Assembly: GCF_001895005.1 (NCBI RefSeq) | Contig: NZ_BCXH01000009.1 | Location: 1 to 64,000 of the forward strand | DNA length: 64,000 nt | Source: Rhodococcus yunnanensis NBRC 103083 | GTDB taxonomy: Bacteria > Actinomycetota > Actinomycetes > Mycobacteriales > Mycobacteriaceae | Reading direction: 5' to 3' | Shown: positions 9,699 to 17,270 of the stretch, piece after piece | Layout of the letters: the number at the start of each line of letters is the position of its first letter | Numbering within the stretch: position 1 is the first letter of the stretch | Position numbers and translations under genes: made by a program | The notes under the pieces: generated by a model | Database searches by the model: none | Told to the model about the DNA's origin: nothing | The model's input: the letters and a program-made list of their open reading frames with translations, nothing else

Positions 9699-9710
9699 TC
9701 ACGAACAACC

Positions 9711-9761
9711 CCGGATGGCGCGGGGCGAGTGAATTTCACTCGCCCCGCGCCATCCGGTTTT
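9711..9761. terminator. Strong bidirectional intrinsic terminator
   Basis: A perfect 22-bp stem (9711-9732 with 9736-9757) with a three-base loop (ATT) is followed by TTTT on the plus strand. It lies between the convergent DUF3068 and flippase genes and would stop transcription from both sides. It is among the longest perfect hairpins seen in this window. Confidence 0.93.
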
Positions 9762-9792
9762 CGTAGGACCGACGACTCTCACGCCTGCAGTC

Positions 9793-10965
9793 TCAAGCCC
9801 GGGTCAGAGCCACGACGCTCATCACGACGGCGCAGGCAGAGGCAACCGATGCCGCGACGACGACGAACTGCAGCACCGTCGAGGCCACCGTCAGCAGCAG
9901 CACGACCTCGACGGCCAGACCGATCCACCCGATCATCGCCAGCCGAGTTCTGTTGCCCGCGATGGCCCACAGCATTCCGCTCTGCACCACCGCGAGAGCC
10001 GCGCCCTGCAACGCGAAGATCCACACATAGCCCTGCACCGGCGCGTATGCCTCCCCGACGACGACCGGCAACAGCGGCGCAGCCACGGCGCAGCCGGCGA
10101 CCAGCACCGCGCCGATTCCGGCCACCACGGCCAGCGCCGACCGGACAGCAGAGGCCGATTGCGCAGGATTCGCCATCCGCGGATACAGCACGACGCCGAC
10201 GGCCTGAGGCAGCCAGAACGCCGCCTTCGTCGCAACGGCGCCGAGTGCGTACAAGCCTGCTTGTTCGGCGTCGAGCAGCGCCTTGGCGAGCACGAGATCG
10301 ACTGCGGACAACCCGATCAGCGCCAACTGGACCTGCGACGCCCCGAGAACGGACGCGACGCTGAGCGTGGTCGTCGAGTGGCCCGGTGTCGCATCGGTTG
10401 CGAGCCGCGCCCCGATCGCCACCAACGCCGTCCCGACGGCGCTCGCCGCCAACACGATCCCCGGCCCGCCGCCGAACGCCAGTACGACGACCGCGGGTGC
10501 GACCTTGCCGACTCCGGCCGCGGCGAGAACGACACTCAGCCTGCCGAATCGAGCTGTGCCCTGCAGCAATCCCTGCTCCGTCGCGAGGAGCACCAGCACC
10601 GGTGCGACGACGAGCGCCGACGCGGTCGCCAGTACCCCGGTGTCCAGCGCGAAGGCCACGGCAGGCGCGAGCAGGAGTGCCAGCACCGCGACCACCGCGG
10701 CGGATCGGTATCCGAGAGTACGAAGTTCGGCGCTTCCCCGGCCGCGCACCACCTCACGCGCGACGACCGACTGCACGGCGAGCGCCGGAACAGCCAGCAC
10801 GAGTTGAGCTGCGAGAAGGCTGGCGAACTCGCCGTACCCCGTGACGCCGAGCAACCGACTGGCGGGCAAGTGGAGGAGGTACGAGGCGGCGTTGGCAGCC
10901 ATCGAACCGGCCGTGACCATCGTCATGCCCGCGACCGCCGAGGTACTGACGGTGCGAGACGGCAT
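9793..10965 (-). CDS. Wzx/MurJ-like polysaccharide flippase family membrane protein
   Basis: This 390-residue protein has about twelve predicted membrane segments. The N-terminus (SMAANAASYLLHLPASRLLGVTGYGEFASLLAAQLV) has the form typical of oligosaccharide flippases of the MOP superfamily: two helices around a G-x-x-x-Y/F-G turn. ATG 10965 was chosen because it places the first membrane segment near the N-terminus. Such proteins move lipid-linked glycans across the membrane. It is embedded in the aftD/DUF3068/GT locus and divergent from the 568-residue membrane protein, so a role in exporting an arabinan, mannan or surface glycan precursor is plausible but unproven. Confidence 0.75.
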   Translation of the reverse strand: MPSRTVSTSAVAGMTMVTAGSMAANAASYLLHLPASRLLGVTGYGEFASLLAAQLVLAVPALAVQSVVAREVVRGRGSAELRTLGYRSAAVVAVLALLLAPAVAFALDTGVLATASALVVAPVLVLLATEQGLLQGTARFGRLSVVLAAAGVGKVAPAVVVLAFGGGPGIVLAASAVGTALVAIGARLATDATPGHSTTTLSVASVLGASQVQLALIGLSAVDLVLAKALLDAEQAGLYALGAVATKAAFWLPQAVGVVLYPRMANPAQSASAVRSALAVVAGIGAVLVAGCAVAAPLLPVVVGEAYAPVQGYVWIFALQGAALAVVQSGMLWAIAGNRTRLAMIGWIGLAVEVVLLLTVASTVLQFVVVAASVASACAVVMSVVALTRA

Positions 10966-10991
10966 GTAGGACACGGTATAGGGTCCCGTGG
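10966..10991. promoter_or_regulatory. Short divergent promoter gap, possibly leaderless both ways
   Basis: Only 26 bp separate the flippase ATG (10965) from the GTG of the next gene (10992). On the plus strand TAGGGT (10979-10984) lies 7 bp before the GTG. On the minus strand TACCGT (reverse complement of 10973-10978) lies 7 bp before the ATG. Both have the TANNNT form of actinobacterial -10 boxes, at a spacing that would put the transcription start on or next to the start codon. Confidence 0.4.
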
Positions 10992-12698
10992 GTGGTGTGG
11001 ACGCAGCGCGGCCGGACGGTCGCACCGGCAGCGTTCAGCCTGATCCTCGCGCTCGCGATTCTCGGTCCCCTGCTCGGGCCCGGTTACCTCCTGCTGCGCG
11101 ACGCCGTCAGCACACCCCGCTCGTACCTGACCGACGCCGCGCTCGGCACCACCGATGCTGCGGCCCGTGCCGTCCCGCAGGATGCATTCGTGGCGGCGGC
11201 CTCGACCGTCGTCGACGGCGGCATCGTCGTCAAAGCGATTCTGCTGCTGGCGCTCTGGTTCGCCGGCTGGGGAGCCGCGAGGATGGCCCGCGCTGTGCTC
11301 CCGTCGTCGGGCACGCCTGCGCTGCTGACCGCCTCGGCGGTGGCGATCTGGAACCCCTACGTCGCCGAGCGGCTGCTGCAGGGGCATTGGAGCCTGCTGG
11401 TCGGGTACGCGGCTCTGCCGTGGACGGTCACCGCGGCGCTCACGCTCGTACGCACCGGCCGGTGGGCTCCGCTCGCGGTGTGTCTCGCGGTTGCCGGTCT
11501 CACGCCGACCGGTGTGCTGCTGTGCGGATTCGCCGCCGGTGTATGCGTGGCCTGTGTACGCGTGGCCGGCTCGGCCCGCAGACTTTCGATCGCGTTCGCG
11601 CTCACCGCCGCCGCGTCCCTGCCGTGGCTGGTCGCGACGGCGGTCTCGGGCGGCGGCGCAGTGGGCACCGACCCGGCCGGAGTCGCAGCGTTCGCCGCGC
11701 GAGCCGAACCGGGACTCGGGACGATCGGCAGCCTCGCGGGCCTCGGCGGAATCTGGAACGCCGACGCGGTACCGACGACGAGGACGTCGCTGTTCGCCGT
11801 CGTCGGCACAGTGCTGCTGCTGGCCGTCGTCGCGCTCGGAATCGTTCCGCTCTGGCGTCGCCGGCGACATCCCGTCGTTCTCGCGCTCGGTTCGATCGCC
11901 GTCGTCGCTGTCGTCGGTCCTGCGCTCGGGGCGACCGCGCTCGGTCTGCGGCTCGGCGAATGGGCGGCGACGGACGTGCCGGGGGCAGGGCTGCTGCGCG
12001 ACAGCCAGAAGTGGGTCGCGCTCGCCATGCCGTTCTACGCGCTCGCCGCGGCGGCAGGCGTCACCTGGGCCGGTGTGAAACTGCGCAACGCGTGGTTGCC
12101 TGCGGTCGCAGCGATCCTGGCAGTGGTGATCGCGCTTCCCGACCTGGTGTGGGGCGTCGCAGGGCAGTTGGAACCCGTCGAGTATCCGTCGTCGTGGGCA
12201 TCGGTCGCCGCCGAACTGGACGGCCGGAGCGGCGATGTCGCGGTTCTACCCGCGGGGACGTTTCGGCTCTTTCCGTACAGCGGCGACGTGCCCGTGCTCG
12301 ACCCGGCGCCGCGCATGCTCCCGCTCGACGTGCTGCAGACAGGCGAACTCGTCGTCGCGGGCGGGACCGTTCGCGGTGAAGGGGCGCGCGCCGAAGCCGT
12401 CGAAGCGGTCCTGTCGGCGGGCGGTGCGGCCGATCGTCTCACCGAGCTCGGCGTCGGCTGGGTCCTGGTGGAACGTACGACGCCGGGGCAGCTCGGCGAT
12501 TCGCAGGCGACTCTCGACCAGCTGGAGCCGGTGTTCGCCGACGACGAGTTGGCGCTCTACCGGGTCCCCGGCGACCCGGCGGATCAGGGATCGGGACAGG
12601 GTTCGGGACACGACTGGGCCGTGGGCGCAGCGCACATCGTCTGGATCGCGATGGTTGTCGGCGGGCTCGGCGTCCTCGCCTATCGCCGAATCGGCTGA
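10992..12698 (+). CDS. Large polytopic membrane protein, probable GT-C glycosyltransferase (Rv0226c-like)
   Basis: The protein has 568 residues. About ten to twelve membrane segments occupy residues 10-430, followed by an extracytoplasmic C-terminal region and a last membrane segment near residue 545. A conserved-looking stretch WNPYVAERLLQGHWSLLVGYAALPW lies in an early loop; GT-C enzymes use acidic residues in early loops, and the Glu here is a candidate. The size and order match Rv0226c. The GTG start at 10992 is accepted from spacing to the divergent promoter. Its 3' end overlaps the convergent GT4 gene by 19 bp. The substrate is unknown; an arabinan or mannan function would fit its neighbours. 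Confidence 0.7.
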   Translation: MVWTQRGRTVAPAAFSLILALAILGPLLGPGYLLLRDAVSTPRSYLTDAALGTTDAAARAVPQDAFVAAASTVVDGGIVVKAILLLALWFAGWGAARMARAVLPSSGTPALLTASAVAIWNPYVAERLLQGHWSLLVGYAALPWTVTAALTLVRTGRWAPLAVCLAVAGLTPTGVLLCGFAAGVCVACVRVAGSARRLSIAFALTAAASLPWLVATAVSGGGAVGTDPAGVAAFAARAEPGLGTIGSLAGLGGIWNADAVPTTRTSLFAVVGTVLLLAVVALGIVPLWRRRRHPVVLALGSIAVVAVVGPALGATALGLRLGEWAATDVPGAGLLRDSQKWVALAMPFYALAAAAGVTWAGVKLRNAWLPAVAAILAVVIALPDLVWGVAGQLEPVEYPSSWASVAAELDGRSGDVAVLPAGTFRLFPYSGDVPVLDPAPRMLPLDVLQTGELVVAGGTVRGEGARAEAVEAVLSAGGAADRLTELGVGWVLVERTTPGQLGDSQATLDQLEPVFADDELALYRVPGDPADQGSGQGSGHDWAVGAAHIVWIAMVVGGLGVLAYRRIG

Positions 12699-13873
12699 GG
12701 CAGCGCCTGCGACACCAGCCCCGACACGTGGGATCCCGACACCGATGCCTCCAGCACGCTGTGCACCTCGTTCGCGCACTGTTCCCACGAGAATTCGCGG
12801 GCACGGACCCGCGCCTTCTCACCCAGGTCGTCGCGTACCTCGGCGTCGAGCAGCAGCCCGGCGATGGCGTCGGTCAGCGCCGGCACGTCGCGGTCACGGC
12901 CTTCGGAACCGACGAGCAGGCCCGTCACGCCGTCGATGATCGAGTCGGTGAGTCCCTTGGAACTGCGGTATCCGACCGTCGGCACACCGTGCTGGGCCGC
13001 CTCGACGACCGCCAGCCCCCAACCCTCCTTGCGCGAGGGCATCACGTGCACCCAGGAACGTCCGAGCAGCTCGTGTTTGCGCCGCTCGTCGACGTGTCCG
13101 TGGAAGGTCACCGCGTCGGGAATGCCGAGCTCGTCGACGCGGTCTCGCAGATTCTCTTCCCACCAGCCGCCGCCGATGACGTCGAGATGGAGGTTCGGAA
13201 TGCGCAGCCGCAATGCGGCGACGGCAGCGAGGGCGTCCTCGATCTGCTTGTGCGGCACCAGGCGTGAGAGCACGGACAGCGACGGGTGCGCCGACCTGAC
13301 GTCCTCGGGCGTGGTCGCGGGTAGGGCGTCCACACCGTTGCGTACGACGGCCACGCGGCCGCGGTCCACCCCGAGCGTGACCAGCTCGTCCGCCGACGGC
13401 AGCGACACCGTCAGGTACTGGTTGCGGCGGTGCACCCGCGGCGACACCGCACTTTCGAGCCACCAGCCGAGCTTCGCCATCAGCGGACCTGCCACGGGCC
13501 ACTGTTCGCGGTGGCAATGGTGGACCAGCAGGGTCACCGGAGCACCCGAGACCAGACGCGAGAAGAAGGGAATGCCGTTCTGCGTGTCGACCACCGCGTC
13601 GGGCCTGATGCCGCGGAGAGGACCGAATCCGACGCGGCCTGCCAGAATCGCGGCCAACGCGCGGGGGTAGACGCCCAGCCGCCCGCCCGCCCGACTGATG
13701 CGAATGCCGTCGACCCATTCTTCCGCCGGAGCACCCGGATACGATGCCGTCCGCAGCGTCACCTTGACACCCAGCCTCGCCAGGCCCGCACCGACCTGCT
13801 CCAGATAACGCTCACTACCGCCCCCCTGTGGATGGCCGGTATCGCGCCAGCACAGCAACAACACCTCGCGCAC
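12680..13873 (-). CDS. Glycosyltransferase family 4 protein (Rv0225-like)
   Basis: This is a 397-residue GT-B fold enzyme. The N-terminal domain opens with LLLCWRDTGHPQGGGSERYLEQV, the Gly-rich acceptor-side loop seen in GT4. The C-terminal donor domain has a strand-loop LSVLSRLVPHKQIEDAL and the retaining-enzyme E-x7-E signature within PSRKEGWGLAVVEAAQHGVPTVG. It is a cytoplasmic or membrane-associated transferase using a nucleotide sugar. Position and length match Rv0225, in the conserved block for lipomannan/trehalose-mycolate functions. The C-terminal end overlaps the convergent membrane-protein gene. Donor and acceptor are not deducible. Confidence 0.88.
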   Translation of the reverse strand: MREVLLLCWRDTGHPQGGGSERYLEQVGAGLARLGVKVTLRTASYPGAPAEEWVDGIRISRAGGRLGVYPRALAAILAGRVGFGPLRGIRPDAVVDTQNGIPFFSRLVSGAPVTLLVHHCHREQWPVAGPLMAKLGWWLESAVSPRVHRRNQYLTVSLPSADELVTLGVDRGRVAVVRNGVDALPATTPEDVRSAHPSLSVLSRLVPHKQIEDALAAVAALRLRIPNLHLDVIGGGWWEENLRDRVDELGIPDAVTFHGHVDERRKHELLGRSWVHVMPSRKEGWGLAVVEAAQHGVPTVGYRSSKGLTDSIIDGVTGLLVGSEGRDRDVPALTDAIAGLLLDAEVRDDLGEKARVRAREFSWEQCANEVHSVLEASVSGSHVSGLVSQALPQPIRR

Positions 13874-13981
13874 AGAATCCGTCCCCCATCGCGGCCGTGT
13901 ACATGAACTTCGAAGACACCTTAGCGGTTCGCCCAGCCCCGCGACGGGCCGACATGGCGCCCTCGCCTAGTCTTCTTGCTC

Positions 13982-14755
13982 GTGCGCACAGTCCGGAACG
14001 TCACCAGGCTGTTCGCCGCGCGTGCGACGCTCGGCCGCTCGGTGAGCCTGCTCCGCGATTTCGGGCACGAACAGTCCGCCCCCGACATCTTCTACGGTGC
14101 ACTCGCTCGGGACTCCGTCGAGCTGATCGGCGACCTCTACAAGGGCCTGACCGGCGACGAGTTGCAGGGTCGCGTCGTAATGGACGTCGGCGGCGGGCCC
14201 GGGTACTTCGCCCAGGTGTTCCTGGGCCGCGGAGCTCGCTACATCCCGGTCGAGCCCGATGCGTCCGAGATGCACGCCGCAGGGTTGACGGTGCACGGCA
14301 GTGTGCGGGGTTCGGGAATGGCGCTGCCCTTCCTCGACGACAGCGTCGACATCTGCTTCTCGTCCAACGTCGCCGAGCACGTTCGCGAACCGTGGACGAT
14401 GGCCGAGGAAATGCTTCGCGTCACCAAGCCGGGCGGGTTGATGGTGTTGTCGTACACGCTGTGGCTGAGCCCGTTCGGCGGCCACGAAACCCGGCCGTGG
14501 CACTACCTCGGTGGCAAGTACGCCGCGGCGCGATACCTGCGCACGCACGGTCGTCCACCGAAGAATCTGTTCGGGGAATCGCTCTTCGACATCGGTGCTG
14601 CCGACGGATTACGGTGGGCGCGAAGCACTTCCGGTGGCACTCTGCTCGCGGCTTTCCCGCGTTATCACCCACGCTGGGCGTGGTGGCTCATCCGCATCCC
14701 CGGTGTGCGTGAACTACTCGCCAGCAATCTCGTGGTGGTTCTGCGCGCTCGGTGA
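13982..14755 (+). CDS. SAM-dependent class I methyltransferase (Rv0224c/MtrP-like)
   Basis: This approximately 257-residue Rossmann methyltransferase has motif I VVMDVGGGPGYFAQVF (about residues 58-73), an acidic residue after strand 2 (IPVEPD), and the post-I segment LPFLDDSVDICFSSNVAEHV of the Methyltransf_11 type. Its order in the locus corresponds to Rv0224c and to corynebacterial MtrP, reported to be needed for efficient transport of trehalose mycolates. The methyl acceptor is unknown. The start is ambiguous between TTG 13976 and GTG 13982; GTG is used. It is divergent from the GT4 gene and followed 22 bp later by the ROK kinase. Confidence 0.88.
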   Translation: MRTVRNVTRLFAARATLGRSVSLLRDFGHEQSAPDIFYGALARDSVELIGDLYKGLTGDELQGRVVMDVGGGPGYFAQVFLGRGARYIPVEPDASEMHAAGLTVHGSVRGSGMALPFLDDSVDICFSSNVAEHVREPWTMAEEMLRVTKPGGLMVLSYTLWLSPFGGHETRPWHYLGGKYAAARYLRTHGRPPKNLFGESLFDIGAADGLRWARSTSGGTLLAAFPRYHPRWAWWLIRIPGVRELLASNLVVVLRAR

Positions 14756-14777
14756 ACCGGGAAGCTACGTTGGAACG

Positions 14778-15668
14778 ATGACAGCGCTCGCATTGGACAT
14801 CGGGGGAACGAAGATGACCGCGGCGGTCGTCGGCCACGACGGACGCCCAGGCGAGGCACTGGCAGTCCCGACGCCGGAGAGCGACGTCTGGAATGCCTGC
14901 TCCGAACTTCTCGATGCGGTGGCCGTCGGCTCCGACGTCGACAGGATCGGCATCGCATGCGCAGGCCCGGTGGACACGCTCGCCGGCTCCGTCGCACCCA
15001 TCAACATTCCGGAGTGGAAGAACGGATTCGGCCTCGCCGACGCGGTTCGGCAACAGTTCCCCGACGCCTCGACGTCCATCGCGATGGACGGCGGGTGCGC
15101 GGCGCTCGGTGAGCACAAGTTCGGCGCAGCTCGCGGAGTCGACGACGTCCTCAGCCTCGTCGTGTCGACCGGTATCGGCGGCGGCCTGGTACTCGGCGGC
15201 GAGATCGTGCACGGCAGGAGCGGTAATGCGGGGCACATCGGGCACATGGTCGTCCCCGGTTCGACGACGCCTTGTACGTGCGGCGGCCTCGGCTGCGTGG
15301 AGACCGTGTCGAGCGGGCCGTCGGCGGTGCGCTGGGCGCAGGAGCAGGGGTGGCTCGGGTCCACCGGCGCCGAGCTGGCCAAGTCCGCCCAGGAAGGTGA
15401 CGTCGTCGCGATCACGACGTTGCAGCGAGCGGGCGTCGCTCTCGGCCAGGCGATTGCGTCGGCGGCAGCCCTGGTCGATGTGAACCTCGTCGTCATCGGT
15501 GGTGGGTTCGCGCAGGCAGGCCCGCCGCTGTGGGATCCGATCCAGGAGTCCGCCGCGCTGCATGCGCGTCTGAAGTTCTTGGTCGGCCTGGAGATCGTGC
15601 CTGCCGAACTCGGTGCGGTGGGGACGCTGACGGGGGCGGCCGTGCTTGCGACGTCGCCTCCCAGCTGA
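14778..15668 (+). CDS. ROK family protein, probable sugar kinase
   Basis: The protein has 296 residues. The phosphate-binding motif LALDIGGTKMTAAVV is at the very N-terminus, which sets the start at ATG 14778. The ROK signature region follows (VVSTGIGGGLVLGGEIVHGRSGNAGHIGHMVV), with the zinc-binding motif CTCGGLGCVE and the preceding His. There is no DNA-binding domain, so it is a kinase type (glucokinase, N-acetylglucosamine or allose kinase) rather than a ROK repressor. The exact sugar cannot be read from sequence. It lies between the methyltransferase and the aldehyde dehydrogenase on the same strand. Confidence 0.88.
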   Translation: MTALALDIGGTKMTAAVVGHDGRPGEALAVPTPESDVWNACSELLDAVAVGSDVDRIGIACAGPVDTLAGSVAPINIPEWKNGFGLADAVRQQFPDASTSIAMDGGCAALGEHKFGAARGVDDVLSLVVSTGIGGGLVLGGEIVHGRSGNAGHIGHMVVPGSTTPCTCGGLGCVETVSSGPSAVRWAQEQGWLGSTGAELAKSAQEGDVVAITTLQRAGVALGQAIASAAALVDVNLVVIGGGFAQAGPPLWDPIQESAALHARLKFLVGLEIVPAELGAVGTLTGAAVLATSPPS

Positions 15669-15706
15669 GGTCGTTTCGCACGCTCCACGCACACCTTCCC
15701 AATTTC

Positions 15707-15720
15707 TGTAACGTGTTCTA
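15707..15720 (+). promoter_or_regulatory. KstR-type operator upstream of aldehyde dehydrogenase
   Basis: The 14-mer TGTAACGTGTTCTA fits the published KstR consensus TNNAACNNGTTNNA at every fixed position. It ends 10 bp before the aldehyde dehydrogenase ATG. KstR is the TetR-type repressor of sterol catabolism in mycobacteria and rhodococci. The orthologous Rv0223c is, to my recollection, in the KstR regulon. The match is seen directly; binding is inferred. Confidence 0.65.
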
Positions 15721-15730
15721 GTGTCGTTTC

Positions 15731-17179
15731 ATGACCGACTTCACGAAGCTGTTCCTCGGCGGGCACTGGACCGCGCCGTCGACCGAGGAGACCGCGGAGG
15801 TCTTCTCACCCGCAACGGAAGAGCGCGTCGGGAGCACTCCCGTCGCCGCTCCCGCCGATATCGACGCTGCCGCAGCGGCAGCGCGTACGGCCTTCGAGTC
15901 GGGTCCGTGGGCCCGAACCTCACCCTCGAAACGAGCACAGGTTCTCGGTAGGGTCGCCGCGCTGATCGAGGAGCGTAGCGCCGCACTGACGGCCGTGACC
16001 TCCGACGAGATGGGCGCGCCTCACTCGATGGTCGGGATGCTGCAGCAGACCCCGGCGCTCGCGGTTCTGCAGTACTACACGCAGCTGGCCGAGTCGTTCC
16101 CGTGGACCGAGACGCGGCACGGCCCGTTCGGACAGACGCGGGTCACCCGCGAGCCCGTCGGCGTCGTTGCCGCCGTCATCGCCTGGAACGTCCCGCTGTT
16201 CCTCGCCGTCAACAAGCTGGCCCCCGCACTGCTCGCCGGATGCTCGGTACTGCTCAAGCCCGCACCGGAAACACCCCTCGGAGCCAATCTGCTCGCGGAC
16301 ATCTTCACCGAAGCGGGAGTCCCCGAAGGCGTGCTGTCGGTACTGCCCGGCGGCGCCGAGACCGGGGAGTACCTCGTCTCGCACCCCCTGGTGGACAAAG
16401 TGACCTTCACCGGCAGCACCGCCGTCGGCAGGTCCATCGGCACCATCGCAGCGCAGCAACTGAAGCGGTGCTCCCTCGAGCTCGGCGGCAAGTCCGCGGC
16501 AATCCTGCTGGAGGACATGGACATTGCGTCGACGATGCCGATGCTGCTGCTGTCGGGGTTGATGAACACCGGTCAGGCGTGCGTGGCGCAGACCCGCATT
16601 CTCGCGCCGCGTTCACGCTACGACGAGATCCTCGACGCCATGGCCCTCGGCGCCGGATCGATGAAGGTGGGAGATCCGACCGATCCTGCCACCCAACTCG
16701 GTCCGCTGATCTCGGAGAAGCAGCGGCGCCGTGTCGAGGGCTACATCGCGAAGGGCAAGGAGGAAGGTGCGCGCCTGGTCCTCGGCGGCGGCCGTCCCGA
16801 GGGCCTGACCACGGGGTGGTTCGTCGAACCGACCATCTTCGCCGACGTCGACAACTCGATGACCATCGCCCGCGAGGAGATCTTCGGGCCGGTCCTGGCG
16901 GTGATCCCGTACGACTCCGAGGACGAAGCGATCAAGATCGCCAACGATTCCGACTACGGTCTCGCGGGCTCGGTGTGGACCACCGACATCGATCACGGAC
17001 TCGACGTCGCCGCACAGATCAGGACGGGCACCTACGCGATCAACTGGTACGCCTTCGACCCCGGCTCACCGTTCGGCGGCTACAAGAACTCCGGCATTGG
17101 ACGCGAGAGCGGACCCGAAGGCCTCGACGGGTACTGCGAGCTCAAGTCGGTCCTGATGCCGCCGGGGTATGCGGGCTGA
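15731..17179 (+). CDS. NAD(P)-dependent aldehyde dehydrogenase (Rv0223c-like)
   Basis: This is a full-length, 482-residue ALDH. The nucleotide site lies in PWNV-type context (VIAWNVPLFLAVNKLAPALLAGC) and the glycine turn FTGSTAVGRSIG. The catalytic glutamate is Glu250 in LELGGKSA and the nucleophile is Cys284 in GQACVAQTR. EEIFGPVLAVIPY and the FGGYKNSGIGRE tail complete the family signature. It oxidises an aldehyde to the acid. A KstR-like site directly upstream suggests a role in sterol or side-chain catabolism. It is followed by a long hairpin and converges on pckG. Confidence 0.93.
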   Translation: MTDFTKLFLGGHWTAPSTEETAEVFSPATEERVGSTPVAAPADIDAAAAAARTAFESGPWARTSPSKRAQVLGRVAALIEERSAALTAVTSDEMGAPHSMVGMLQQTPALAVLQYYTQLAESFPWTETRHGPFGQTRVTREPVGVVAAVIAWNVPLFLAVNKLAPALLAGCSVLLKPAPETPLGANLLADIFTEAGVPEGVLSVLPGGAETGEYLVSHPLVDKVTFTGSTAVGRSIGTIAAQQLKRCSLELGGKSAAILLEDMDIASTMPMLLLSGLMNTGQACVAQTRILAPRSRYDEILDAMALGAGSMKVGDPTDPATQLGPLISEKQRRRVEGYIAKGKEEGARLVLGGGRPEGLTTGWFVEPTIFADVDNSMTIAREEIFGPVLAVIPYDSEDEAIKIANDSDYGLAGSVWTTDIDHGLDVAAQIRTGTYAINWYAFDPGSPFGGYKNSGIGRESGPEGLDGYCELKSVLMPPGYAG

Positions 17180-17194
17180 AGGGTGCCGACATAC

Positions 17195-17260
17195 ATCTGC
17201 ACCGGGATCTACCATTCTCATCCCACGTTTCGGGTGAGGACTGTAGATCCCGGTGCAGAT
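17195..17260. terminator. 18-bp perfect inverted repeat between convergent genes
   Basis: Arms 17195-17212 and 17243-17260 are perfect 18-bp complements (ATCTGCACCGGGATCTAC and its complement) around a 30-base loop. The loop itself can pair partly (CTCATCCC with GGGTGAG). No T-tract follows on either side. It probably ends transcription from both the aldehyde dehydrogenase and pckG, but the long loop is unusual for an intrinsic terminator. Confidence 0.6.
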
Positions 17261-17270
17261 TAGATGCTGG

